A stretch of DNA of 64,000 bases. It comes from Hahella chejuensis KCTC 2396 (GTDB lineage Bacteria > Pseudomonadota > Gammaproteobacteria > Pseudomonadales > Oleiphilaceae). The stretch lies in NCBI RefSeq assembly GCF_000012985.1, contig NC_007645.1:5664581-5728580 (forward strand). The letters are read 5' to 3'. Below, piece by piece: positions 17,638 to 25,046 of the stretch. The first letter of the stretch is position 1; the number at the start of each line of letters is the position of its first letter. The notes under the pieces are model-generated. The model saw nothing but the letters and a program-made list of their open reading frames with translations. It searched no databases and had not been told where the DNA came from. The translations under genes and the position numbers were made by a program.

Positions 17638-18486
17638 TCAGTCCTCGGCAAAATTATCCAGCGCCGCATATGTATAATACTTCGCGCCCTCACCGACGCC
17701 ATCACCATCACTATCCACATTGACCCACACGCCGGCGCCGCCTGAATCGAACTCAATGGTCATGCTAGTGCCTTCAGCGCCACTTACCTTCAAAACGCCG
17801 TCTGTCGGCGCCGAACCAAGGATGCCTGTCACTTTTTCACTGGTCGTAACGCTAAAAGTATTGCCTTCAACCAAAGAGCCCGTCACATAATAAGACTGGG
17901 TATAGCTATACTCGCCATATTCCAGATCCATTTTCAAACTTAAGCCGCCAATAGAGACATCTTTGCTGGATGAAGCTTCTCTCAGGCTGACGCTTCCCCC
18001 CATATTCACATTGCCTCTTTCTCCGCCTCCATAAAGGTTTCCAGACGTGGACAACACACCGTTTATAAAAAAGTCTCCGTCGTCACTGCAGTTGTTGAAG
18101 CCGAACTTACCAGAAAATTTGACCGTATCGCCGCCATCATTGGAAGTGCCGGTGATATCGAGATTAAGCGCGCCGCTGGCGTCGCAGGCGATGGTTTCGT
18201 TAAACCTCTCCGTCGCATTAGCGGACCGCCCCGCCTCCAGTGCTTCAAAATATTTCTTTTGCTCAGGGATGGCGGACACTTCAGCAGCGTCATCAAAGCC
18301 GCTTTCAATGCCTCCAGTGAAATCGGAAGCCACAACAATGGCAGCCACCGCCGGCGCATTCTCGTCATTTATAACCAGAGTATTAGCCGGCTGACTACTA
18401 CTGGAGCCACCGCCGCCTCCACCACCGCAACCAACCAAAGAAACGGAAAGCGTAAGAAGGCTACATGCCAAGGTTTGGATTTTCAT
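17638..18486 (-). CDS. Putative lipoprotein with poly-Gly linker
   Basis: A 282-residue protein from the ATG at 18486; an upstream in-frame ATG would spoil the signal. The lipoprotein signal is clear: LLTLSVSLVGC with the lipobox Cys near residue 19, followed by a run of Gly and Ser. The mature part is acidic and beta-rich, with Asp-rich turns (NVDSDGDGVGEG) that may bind calcium. I do not recognise the family. It is likely anchored in the outer membrane. It stands between a small membrane protein gene and a coiled-coil membrane protein gene, all on the minus strand, without tight overlaps. Confidence 0.75.
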   Translation of the reverse strand: MKIQTLACSLLTLSVSLVGCGGGGGGGSSSSQPANTLVINDENAPAVAAIVVASDFTGGIESGFDDAAEVSAIPEQKKYFEALEAGRSANATERFNETIACDASGALNLDITGTSNDGGDTVKFSGKFGFNNCSDDGDFFINGVLSTSGNLYGGGERGNVNMGGSVSLREASSSKDVSIGGLSLKMDLEYGEYSYTQSYYVTGSLVEGNTFSVTTSEKVTGILGSAPTDGVLKVSGAEGTSMTIEFDSGGAGVWVNVDSDGDGVGEGAKYYTYAALDNFAED

Positions 18487-18704
18487 ATTGATATCTCTGG
18501 GTATTTTGGAATTCATCCACGTTGAAACGAAAGGGAGGTAAGAGATGGATAATTAACGACCAAATCTCACGTTCGGCATTCTAAACAAAAGTTAACTTGG
18601 CGGGCAAATTTTATAGTTTAACCCTATTCAGCATACATTCATGTAAGCACTCCCAGTGCCCGACCTCACACAACACCTTCAAGTTGAGTCCTGTTTTTTT
18701 TTGT

Positions 18705-19055
18705 TTAATAAAGGTAAACCGCCAGTCCAAGAAAAAATGAAAGCAGCTTCATCCCAAGAAACCCGAGATACTGCACGATACCGATGCCGCCTCGGGTTTT
18801 AATAAGGTAGTAAGGTAAAGTTACCGGCCACAAGAAAAATATGAAGGCGTGAAATTCAAATGGCGCTTTAAACAATTGTCTCTTTGGCTCCTTCGATACC
18901 CAAAGGGCGATTAAAGCTGCAAATACAAAACTCCATAACATATCTGTCGAGTTAGAAACATCGAAACCCTGCAGATTCAAATATGCCTGAAACAGCGCGT
19001 ATAGAATGGATAAGGAAATCAGCAGCGCTAATATCATGTTGTGGATTTTTTTCAT
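18705..19055 (-). CDS. Small integral membrane protein of unknown function
   Basis: A 116-residue protein with about four hydrophobic segments (ILALLISLSILYALFQAYL, MLWSFVFAALIALWV, FIFFLWPVTLPYYLI, FLGMKLLSFFLGLAVYL). GGAAAG precedes the ATG. No charged catalytic pattern is visible. It lies 18 bp downstream of the next minus-strand gene, so the two are probably co-transcribed. No family assignment. Confidence 0.65.
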   Translation of the reverse strand: MKKIHNMILALLISLSILYALFQAYLNLQGFDVSNSTDMLWSFVFAALIALWVSKEPKRQLFKAPFEFHAFIFFLWPVTLPYYLIKTRGGIGIVQYLGFLGMKLLSFFLGLAVYLY

Positions 19056-19073
19056 TACACTTTCCGCACGCCT

Positions 19074-19433
19074 TCAATCCGATCCGCCACAGGTGGGCGT
19101 TCCTCCCGGAGTATTCCCATTTGGAGAAAAACCTCTGATGTTGACTTTGAAGTCCAAATCGCCAGCGAAAAACCTGTCCGCAATCTCTTTACGCACCCTT
19201 TCGTATTCCAGCTCTGGAAAGTGCTCAGTAAAAACCGCCTCTATACTTTCCTGAACGGCAAACAGTGCGACAGCGTAATGGGCATACTTGTCAGACAAGC
19301 CATATTTGGAAATCGCTGTCGTAATCTGTCCATATGTATACTGAGGACCGCCGCCATAATCCTCACGCAACACGGATGGAAGCACCCGCAAATATTTATT
19401 CAGTGCGCGCGTCTTAAAAAAATTTCTTAACAT
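19074..19433 (-). CDS. Small soluble protein of unknown function
   Basis: A 119-residue protein with AAGGAAC before the ATG. It is hydrophilic and mixed helix/strand (LRVLPSVLREDYGGGPQYTY, VRKEIADRFFAGDLDFKV), with a Gly/Thr/Pro tail ending in CGGSD. I vaguely associate it with the DUF6559 type, but I am not sure. It is the upstream member of a likely two-gene unit with the small membrane protein. Confidence 0.6.
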   Translation of the reverse strand: MLRNFFKTRALNKYLRVLPSVLREDYGGGPQYTYGQITTAISKYGLSDKYAHYAVALFAVQESIEAVFTEHFPELEYERVRKEIADRFFAGDLDFKVNIRGFSPNGNTPGGTPTCGGSD

Positions 19434-19544
19434 ATTGGTTCCTTGAAAAGGAGCACATCTTAATCGCCGCTCTGTCTAATCCGGACACAGAGAGGCTTTT
19501 GCTACAGTCCTAAGCAAGTTGCATCAATTGAACTCTTTCATCTA

Positions 19545-19985
19545 TCACGGGAGTGTTTCAGCATACTGCTTAAGCGCGGACAGTCTGCGCTTGGCGCTAC
19601 GGCCAAATATAAAATTAATCACTGGCGTCACAATAGGCCGCAACCATGACGGAGCGCCGATGATGTGATATTTGAACGTCACTTTACTGCTGTCGGGCGA
19701 TATTTGCTGGAACGACCAGGAGCCTGCGAATTTTGCAAACGCCCAGGGACCCTTCACCATTTTTATAGCAACAACGGAGGGGCGTTTGTATGAAACATAC
19801 TCCACCACCATGGAAAAGCCATTCTTCGCAACGATTTCAAGCTGCAATCCCTTTGCAGGCTGTGTCCCATTTATAAAGCGATAAGATTCTGGAAACGGGT
19901 CCCACGCCAGGCGTTTACTGTAATCCTGACTGAGATCAAACAGCATCTCGGGAGACGCCTTTATTTCCAAACTCCGCTCTATCAT
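19545..19985 (-). CDS. SRPBCC/START-like lipid-binding fold protein
   Basis: A 146-residue protein with a ribosome site (GGTGAAAT) before the ATG. The pattern MIERSLEIKASPEMLFDLSQ at the start and a beta-rich middle ending in a long C-terminal helix (FGRSAKRRLSALKQYAE) fit the SRPBCC superfamily (polyketide cyclase/dehydrase-like). Members bind hydrophobic ligands in a helix-grip fold. No catalytic residue can be named. The gene stands alone. Confidence 0.75.
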   Translation of the reverse strand: MIERSLEIKASPEMLFDLSQDYSKRLAWDPFPESYRFINGTQPAKGLQLEIVAKNGFSMVVEYVSYKRPSVVAIKMVKGPWAFAKFAGSWSFQQISPDSSKVTFKYHIIGAPSWLRPIVTPVINFIFGRSAKRRLSALKQYAETLP

Positions 19986-20255
19986 ATTTCACCGCACAAG
20001 ATTGATGCGTACAGCCCGCTGCTCACCCGTCGCGTCATCGCCTTCCCGGCAATTTTCCTCTGGCCGCAAGCAGCTGTCTCATTTAAAGTAGGAAAGCTTT
20101 CCATCATTCCGACAGACTTCCCGGCGACAAGGATTTTCCGCGAGGCGCGCAATTGTTCATCTGATGGATGAGCACCGTACGTATAACTATTAATCCTATA
20201 GCTTTCAAGAAGATTACTCCTTTAATCAGGCTAAAATCCGAAAAATGGAGCCGCC

Positions 20256-21161
20256 ATGGACGATCAATGGATAAATAGAGAGGAATACCCTTTCGCATCG
20301 CACTATATTGAACTCGGACCAGGACGTATGCATTACGTCGACGAAGGTCAGGGCAAGCCTATTGTCATGCTGCATGGCAACCCCACCTGGTCCTTTCTGT
20401 ATCGCAACATGATCAAAGGTTTGTCGGGACAGTTTCGCTGCATTGCCCCGGATCATCTCGGCTTTGGCCTATCCGACAAGCCCGGCGACTGGTCCTATCT
20501 GCCGCAAGACCACGCCAGGAATCTGGAAATCCTGATCAAGAAGCTGAACCTGCAGGACATTACACTGGTGGTGCAGGACTGGGGCGGGCCTATCGGCCTT
20601 TCCTACGCCCTGAACCACCCTCAAAACGTACGCCGCCTGGTGATTATGAACACCTGGATGTGGTCCGCTCATGGCGATGTCAAATACGAGACCTTCAGCA
20701 CCTTGATGGGGGGACTGTTTGGACGCTTCATGATCAAGCGCTTCAATGTTTTCGTCAGTGTATTGCTCAAGCAGGCAGTGCAGAAAAAGCTGAGCGCGGA
20801 TATCTACAGACACTACTCCGAGCCGCTGAAAAACCCTGCAGAGCGCAAAGGCTGCTGGGTGTTTCCCAAGCAGATCATCAAAGCGGACGAGTGGCTGGAA
20901 GAGCTCTGGGAAAAACGCGCCAACATCGCAGATATTCCAACTTTGCTCCTATGGGGCATGAAGGATTTCGCCTTTCAGGAAAGGGAACTGCGTACATGGA
21001 TGCAGTTGCTCAACCATCACACCGCCGTCACTTTCGATGACGCCGGACATTTTCTGCCCGAAGACAAAGGCGTGGAAGTGTGTCCGCTCATCGCCGACTT
21101 TTTGCAGGACGCGGAGCCGACGTTTCAGCGTGAGGCCAGCGCGCCTGCGCCGGTGGTCTAG
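20256..21161 (+). CDS. Haloalkane dehalogenase-like alpha/beta hydrolase
   Basis: A 301-residue protein with GGAG close before the ATG. Catalytic features are complete for a haloalkane dehalogenase: N42 in HGNPTWS (halide-stabilising), nucleophile D108 and W109 in VVQDWGGP, the acid Asp in LLWGMKDF (after beta 7), and the base His in DDAGHFLPED. Asn+Trp halide residues with the acid after strand 7 fit the HLD-III pattern. No signal peptide; cytosolic. Substrates may be halogenated alkanes, but some HLD-III-like enzymes are weak or have other roles. The gene stands alone and converges with pap. Confidence 0.85.
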   Translation: MDDQWINREEYPFASHYIELGPGRMHYVDEGQGKPIVMLHGNPTWSFLYRNMIKGLSGQFRCIAPDHLGFGLSDKPGDWSYLPQDHARNLEILIKKLNLQDITLVVQDWGGPIGLSYALNHPQNVRRLVIMNTWMWSAHGDVKYETFSTLMGGLFGRFMIKRFNVFVSVLLKQAVQKKLSADIYRHYSEPLKNPAERKGCWVFPKQIIKADEWLEELWEKRANIADIPTLLLWGMKDFAFQERELRTWMQLLNHHTAVTFDDAGHFLPEDKGVEVCPLIADFLQDAEPTFQREASAPAPVV

Positions 21162-21186
21162 CATGGCATACGCAGAAACCGGAGGT

Positions 21187-21202
21187 CAGGGCGCTCGCCC
21201 TG
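21187..21202. terminator. Short hairpin between convergent genes
   Basis: CAGGGCG and CGCCCTG with a 2-base loop sit between the dehalogenase-like gene and the pap stop at 21204. No T-run follows, so terminator activity is doubtful. Confidence 0.3.
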
Positions 21203-21203
21203 G

Positions 21204-22703
21204 CTACCCGCGTTTTTCCTGCAACGCTCTCTCTAACCGATCACAGACAGCTTCCAGCACAGTCACACGCGCGTGTCGCTTGCTGTTGGCGGGAACCAGC
21301 GTCCAGGGCGCATAATCCGTACTGGTGCGCATGATCATCTCGTGAGCCGCCTGCTCATAGGCGGGCCACTTTTCCCGATTGCGCCAATCTTCGTCCGTAA
21401 TTTTATAGCGCTTACGGGGCGTCGCTTTCCGTTCCTCAAAACGACTTAGCTGCTCTTCCTGATCGATATGCAGCCAGAACTTCAGCAAGACGTTACCGTG
21501 ATTGCACAGCTGCTCTTCGAAATCATTAATCTCTGAATAAGCGCGGCGCCATTCGTCTATGCTGGCGTACCCTTCCACCCGCTCAACCAGCACCCGTCCA
21601 TACCAGCTGCGGTCATAAATCGTGGCGCGTCCCGCCCGCGGCACATGTCGCCAGAAGCGCCACAGATAGTGGTGCGCTTTCTCCTCATCCGTCGGCGCCG
21701 CGATGGAGATCACTCTGGCGATACGCGCATCGATGGCCTCCATAATACGTCGTATAGCGCCGCCCTTACCCGCAGCATCCCATCCTTCGAACAACATCAC
21801 CGTGGAAACGCCCTGGTGATAGGCGCGCCAACTCAGGCTGTTCAGCCGCGTCTGCGCCAGCTCCAATCGGGTTTCGTACTCCTCTCGCGAGAGCTCTGCG
21901 CTCAGATCGATCTGGTTCAAGACGGTTTCGGTCGGAAAATCGCCGGGAGGCTTTTTGGCGGAAGCGGACTTCGTGGACTCGACATCTTCTTTCTTCTCCG
22001 CCAGCCGATTTTCAAAGGCCTGTAAAATCGTTTTCGCCACCATGATATTGCGGAAGTAGTCGTCCTCGGACTCCACCACAATCCATGGCGCTTCAGGCTG
22101 ATCGGTCAGGCGCACCGCGCGCTCAGCAGCCTTGATGTAATCGGAATAACGTTCATGTAAGGCTTTATCTAATTCCGACACCTGCCAGCGACCGTGTTTG
22201 TCCTTTTTCAGCTCTTTAAACTTGCTCTTTTGATACGCCTTGGAAGTGTGCAGCCAGAACTTTAAAATCAGTGCGCCATCTTGAGCCAGCATGCTTTCGA
22301 GGCGATTGATGCGCAGCATATGGCTGTCGAAATCAACCTTGCTCTGCTTTTCCAGGGTGCGTTTGATCAACTCCCCGGTATACCAGGAGCCGTAGAACAG
22401 GCCAAAGCTTCCACGGGCGGGAAAGGTGCGCCAGTAGCGCCAGAAGCGGGGCCGCTCCGCTTCCTCGTCCGTTTTCGGTCCGAACCCGGTGACTTCCAGG
22501 CCACGGGTGTCCAGCCATTGATTCAGCAGGTTGACCACCTCACCCTTGCATGTGTTGTCAACGCCTTCCAGCAATATGTAAACAGGCGCACCGGCATTAA
22601 CCAGGGCGAACTGGGCGAACAACAGTTTGTCCCTGTAATACGAGGCCTGCTTTTTGTAGTCCTTCTTGTCCAGCTTACGCCCCAGCTCCACTGCTTCAAA
22701 CAT
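21204..22703 (-). CDS. pap: Polyphosphate:AMP phosphotransferase, two PPK2 domains
   Basis: A 499-residue protein; the ATG at 22703 is chosen because GAGGG lies 8 bases upstream. It has two tandem PPK2 domains, the layout of class II Pap enzymes that convert AMP and polyphosphate to ADP. The C-terminal domain has a full Walker A (EGWDAAGKGGAI) and Walker B/lid motifs (YDRSWYGRVLVERVEG). The N-terminal domain has a degenerate P-loop (EGVDNTCKGE), which suggests only the C-terminal half is catalytic. It is cytosolic and soluble. The dispersed repeat copy D lies in the upstream intergenic region. Confidence 0.92.
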   Translation of the reverse strand: MFEAVELGRKLDKKDYKKQASYYRDKLLFAQFALVNAGAPVYILLEGVDNTCKGEVVNLLNQWLDTRGLEVTGFGPKTDEEAERPRFWRYWRTFPARGSFGLFYGSWYTGELIKRTLEKQSKVDFDSHMLRINRLESMLAQDGALILKFWLHTSKAYQKSKFKELKKDKHGRWQVSELDKALHERYSDYIKAAERAVRLTDQPEAPWIVVESEDDYFRNIMVAKTILQAFENRLAEKKEDVESTKSASAKKPPGDFPTETVLNQIDLSAELSREEYETRLELAQTRLNSLSWRAYHQGVSTVMLFEGWDAAGKGGAIRRIMEAIDARIARVISIAAPTDEEKAHHYLWRFWRHVPRAGRATIYDRSWYGRVLVERVEGYASIDEWRRAYSEINDFEEQLCNHGNVLLKFWLHIDQEEQLSRFEERKATPRKRYKITDEDWRNREKWPAYEQAAHEMIMRTSTDYAPWTLVPANSKRHARVTVLEAVCDRLERALQEKRG

Positions 22704-22782
22704 GCCCCAACCCTCTGATTCCAAAACTCTTTACGACGCATAGCGGCCATCGCCTCGTTGTCCTTTAACTATAGTGGATATA

Positions 22783-22858
22783 GGCGGCGGGAGACAGGGC
22801 CTGACATGTGCAGGCCCTGTCGTTGCAGACAGCTATTTGTCTGCCTGATTAATAGTCT
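22783..22858 (-). repeat. Dispersed hairpin-rich repeat, truncated copy D
   Basis: About 76 bp, matching the start-side portion of the repeat in minus orientation (TATTAATCAGGC end at 22858). It keeps the AGGGCCTG-type hairpin (here GGGCCTG/CAGGCCC, loop ACATGTG). The first hairpin is shortened by an 11-base loss to GCAGAC/GTCTGC. The GCGGCyAGCCGC palindrome and the GGCGCAT hairpin are gone. It overlaps the 3' end of the hydroxylase gene and provides its last codons and stop. Confidence 0.8.
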
Positions 22859-23723
22859 GACTCTCTGATTGCACATCAGATGACGCAGCCTCCGGCGGAC
22901 CGAACAGCGCCCTTAATCTGTTCCCCAGAGAAAGTCCGGGCGTAAGGGCGTCACGCCACATATCCCGCCATTCATGAAACGTCAGCAAGAGCGGATTATG
23001 GCTGCGCACCAGCTTCACCACTCCATACTCGCAAGGCAATTCATCTTTTTCCGCGACAAAAGTGCCGAACAGTTTGTCCCAGATAATAAGAATACCGGCG
23101 AAGTTCTTATCGATATATTCCGGATTGCGAGCATGATGCACGCGGTGATGGGAGGGAGTGTTGAACAGGTATTCCAGCCAGCCTAGCCGACGCACCACCT
23201 GAGTATGGATAAAAAACTGGAACGCCAGACTCAGCATCACCATCGTCACGGCCTGCTGCGGCGTGAAGCCGACCAATATTATCGGCAGCCAGAACAGCCA
23301 CATACCCGAAATCGGATAGGTCAGGCTCTGTCGAAATGCGGTCGACAGGTTAAGGCTCTCGGAGGAATGATGTACGACATGAGACGCCCACATCCAGCGA
23401 ATGCGATGACTTCCGCGGTGAAACCAGTAGTAACAAAAATCCTGCAATAGAAACAACAGGATGAAACTCCACCATACAGTGGGAATATCAAACAGGCGCA
23501 ATGAAAACACTGCATCGTAAACATATATCAGCACGATGGCGGCTACCGCCTCGGAGCCCTCATGCATCAACGCCAACGCGGCGTTGCTGAGGGTATCCGG
23601 CCAGGTGTAACGCGCGGACGGAAACTGCGCCCCTCGTCCTTGCAGATACCAGGCCTCCCAGGCAATAAAACCGAGAAAGACAGGCGCTAACGCAAGTAAT
23701 AAATATTGAAGTTCAAACTGCAT
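22833..23723 (-). CDS. Sterol desaturase/fatty acid hydroxylase-family membrane enzyme
   Basis: A 296-residue integral membrane protein with GGAG before the ATG. It has four or more membrane segments. The three histidine clusters for the di-iron site are present: HRGSHR, HVVHHSSE and HHRVHH. The mid-chain NPEYIDKNFAGILIIWDKLFG block is typical of the family. It should hydroxylate or desaturate a lipid, with an electron donor supplied elsewhere. The last residues (TINQADK) and the TAG stop are encoded by the truncated repeat copy D, so the C-terminus is probably altered from the ancestral form. It stands upstream of pap on the same strand. Confidence 0.88.
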   Translation of the reverse strand: MQFELQYLLLALAPVFLGFIAWEAWYLQGRGAQFPSARYTWPDTLSNAALALMHEGSEAVAAIVLIYVYDAVFSLRLFDIPTVWWSFILLFLLQDFCYYWFHRGSHRIRWMWASHVVHHSSESLNLSTAFRQSLTYPISGMWLFWLPIILVGFTPQQAVTMVMLSLAFQFFIHTQVVRRLGWLEYLFNTPSHHRVHHARNPEYIDKNFAGILIIWDKLFGTFVAEKDELPCEYGVVKLVRSHNPLLLTFHEWRDMWRDALTPGLSLGNRLRALFGPPEAASSDVQSESQTINQADK

Positions 23724-23894
23724 CCGAACACTCCGTTAAGTCCATACATCACCGGCCCTGCGCCAGTGTGGACATTTTCAGTTGCGGAGACAGTTTGATT
23801 ATAGATGTTTCACGCCCCGGTTATTGGCCTGAGACGACAGCAGGCGATCCCGCTTCGGCGCCTCAGGATGAGAGATGCCTCCGGCAAAGGCGCG

Positions 23895-25046
23895 CTACCC
23901 TTGCCGCTCCATCACAATATCCTGGCTCGCCGTCCAATCCGCGACTGAGCCGCCGCCCAGGGCCACCGCCATCAGATCCGGGAACTGGTCCGGCGTACAG
24001 GCGAAAGTGGGCACGTCCAGACTGGCGAACTGTTGCGCCAGACGCTTGTCGAAGTACGGCGCGCCGTCATCATTGAGGGCGAGCAAAGTGATGACGTTAA
24101 CGCCGGCGTTTTTCAGTTCCGCCACCCGCTGCACCAATTGCTTCTGGTCGCCGCCTTCATACAGGTCCGTGATGAGAATGAACGACGTATCCTGTGGCTT
24201 GGTGATTTGCTGCTGGCAATAGGTGACGGCTTTGTTGATATCCGTGCCGCCGCCTAACTGCACGCCAAACAAAACGTCTACCGGGTCCTGCAGTTTTTCC
24301 GTCAGATCCACCACCGCCGTATCAAACACCACCAGCTGGGTTTTCAACGCCGGGATGGACGCCATCACCGCCGCAAAAATACTGGCGTAAATCACGCTCG
24401 ACGCCATAGAGCCGGACTGATCCACACACAGCATGACTTCCTTAAGTGCGCTAGGCTGCTTACGGCCATATCCGATCAGGCGTTCCGGCACAATGGTGCG
24501 ATATTCCGGTTGATAGTGCTTGAGGTTCGCGCGAATGGTGCGCGCCCAGTCGATATCAGCGTGACGCGGACGCTGCTTGCGCATGGCGCGATTGAGACTG
24601 CCGCGAATCGCCTGCTCGGTGCTGCTCTGCAACTTGCGCATCAGCTCTTCGACGATCTTGCGCACGACTTGCCGCGCAGTTTCCTTGGAGCGTTCCGGTA
24701 TCAAGTGCCCCAGCGACATCAAATTGGCCACCAGATGGATATCCGGCTGCACCGCCTCCAGCATCTCCGGCTCCAGCAACATGCGCTCCAGGTTCAGGCG
24801 TTCGAAGGCGTCCTTCTGCATCACCCGCACGACGGAGCTGGGAAAACGTTCGCGAATATCTCCCAGCCAGCGCGCCACTTTCGGCGCGGAGGAGGACAAA
24901 TCCGCGCCGCGTTCGCCATCGGAGCCATACAGCGCGTTCAGAATCTGATCCAGTTGCATATCTTCGGCGCTCATTGACGCGTTGTCCTGGCCATCGCCGC
25001 CGAGCAACAACCGCCAGCGTCTCTCACGTTCGGAAAGCAGAGTCAT
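23895..25046 (-). CDS. VWA-domain protein, last gene of the SWIM-MoxR-VWA cluster
   Basis: A 383-residue soluble protein. The N-terminal 200 residues are helical and charged. The von Willebrand A domain (about 203-383) has a complete MIDAS site: D209, S211 and S213 in VDQSGS, Thr in GGGTDINKA, and Asp in LITDLYEGG. Its ATG overlaps the stop of the DUF5682 gene (ATGA). VWA proteins of this kind are usually driven by a MoxR-type AAA+ ATPase, and one is encoded two genes upstream. The partner to be remodelled is not known. A Gly-rich C-terminal tail and no signal peptide indicate a cytosolic role. Confidence 0.88.
   Translation of the reverse strand: MTLLSERERRWRLLLGGDGQDNASMSAEDMQLDQILNALYGSDGERGADLSSSAPKVARWLGDIRERFPSSVVRVMQKDAFERLNLERMLLEPEMLEAVQPDIHLVANLMSLGHLIPERSKETARQVVRKIVEELMRKLQSSTEQAIRGSLNRAMRKQRPRHADIDWARTIRANLKHYQPEYRTIVPERLIGYGRKQPSALKEVMLCVDQSGSMASSVIYASIFAAVMASIPALKTQLVVFDTAVVDLTEKLQDPVDVLFGVQLGGGTDINKAVTYCQQQITKPQDTSFILITDLYEGGDQKQLVQRVAELKNAGVNVITLLALNDDGAPYFDKRLAQQFASLDVPTFACTPDQFPDLMAVALGGGSVADWTASQDIVMERQG

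Noticed and set aside
20221-20230. TTAATCAGGC near 20221 as another copy of the dispersed repeat
   Set aside because: Only ten bases match the terminal sequence and none of the hairpins are present.
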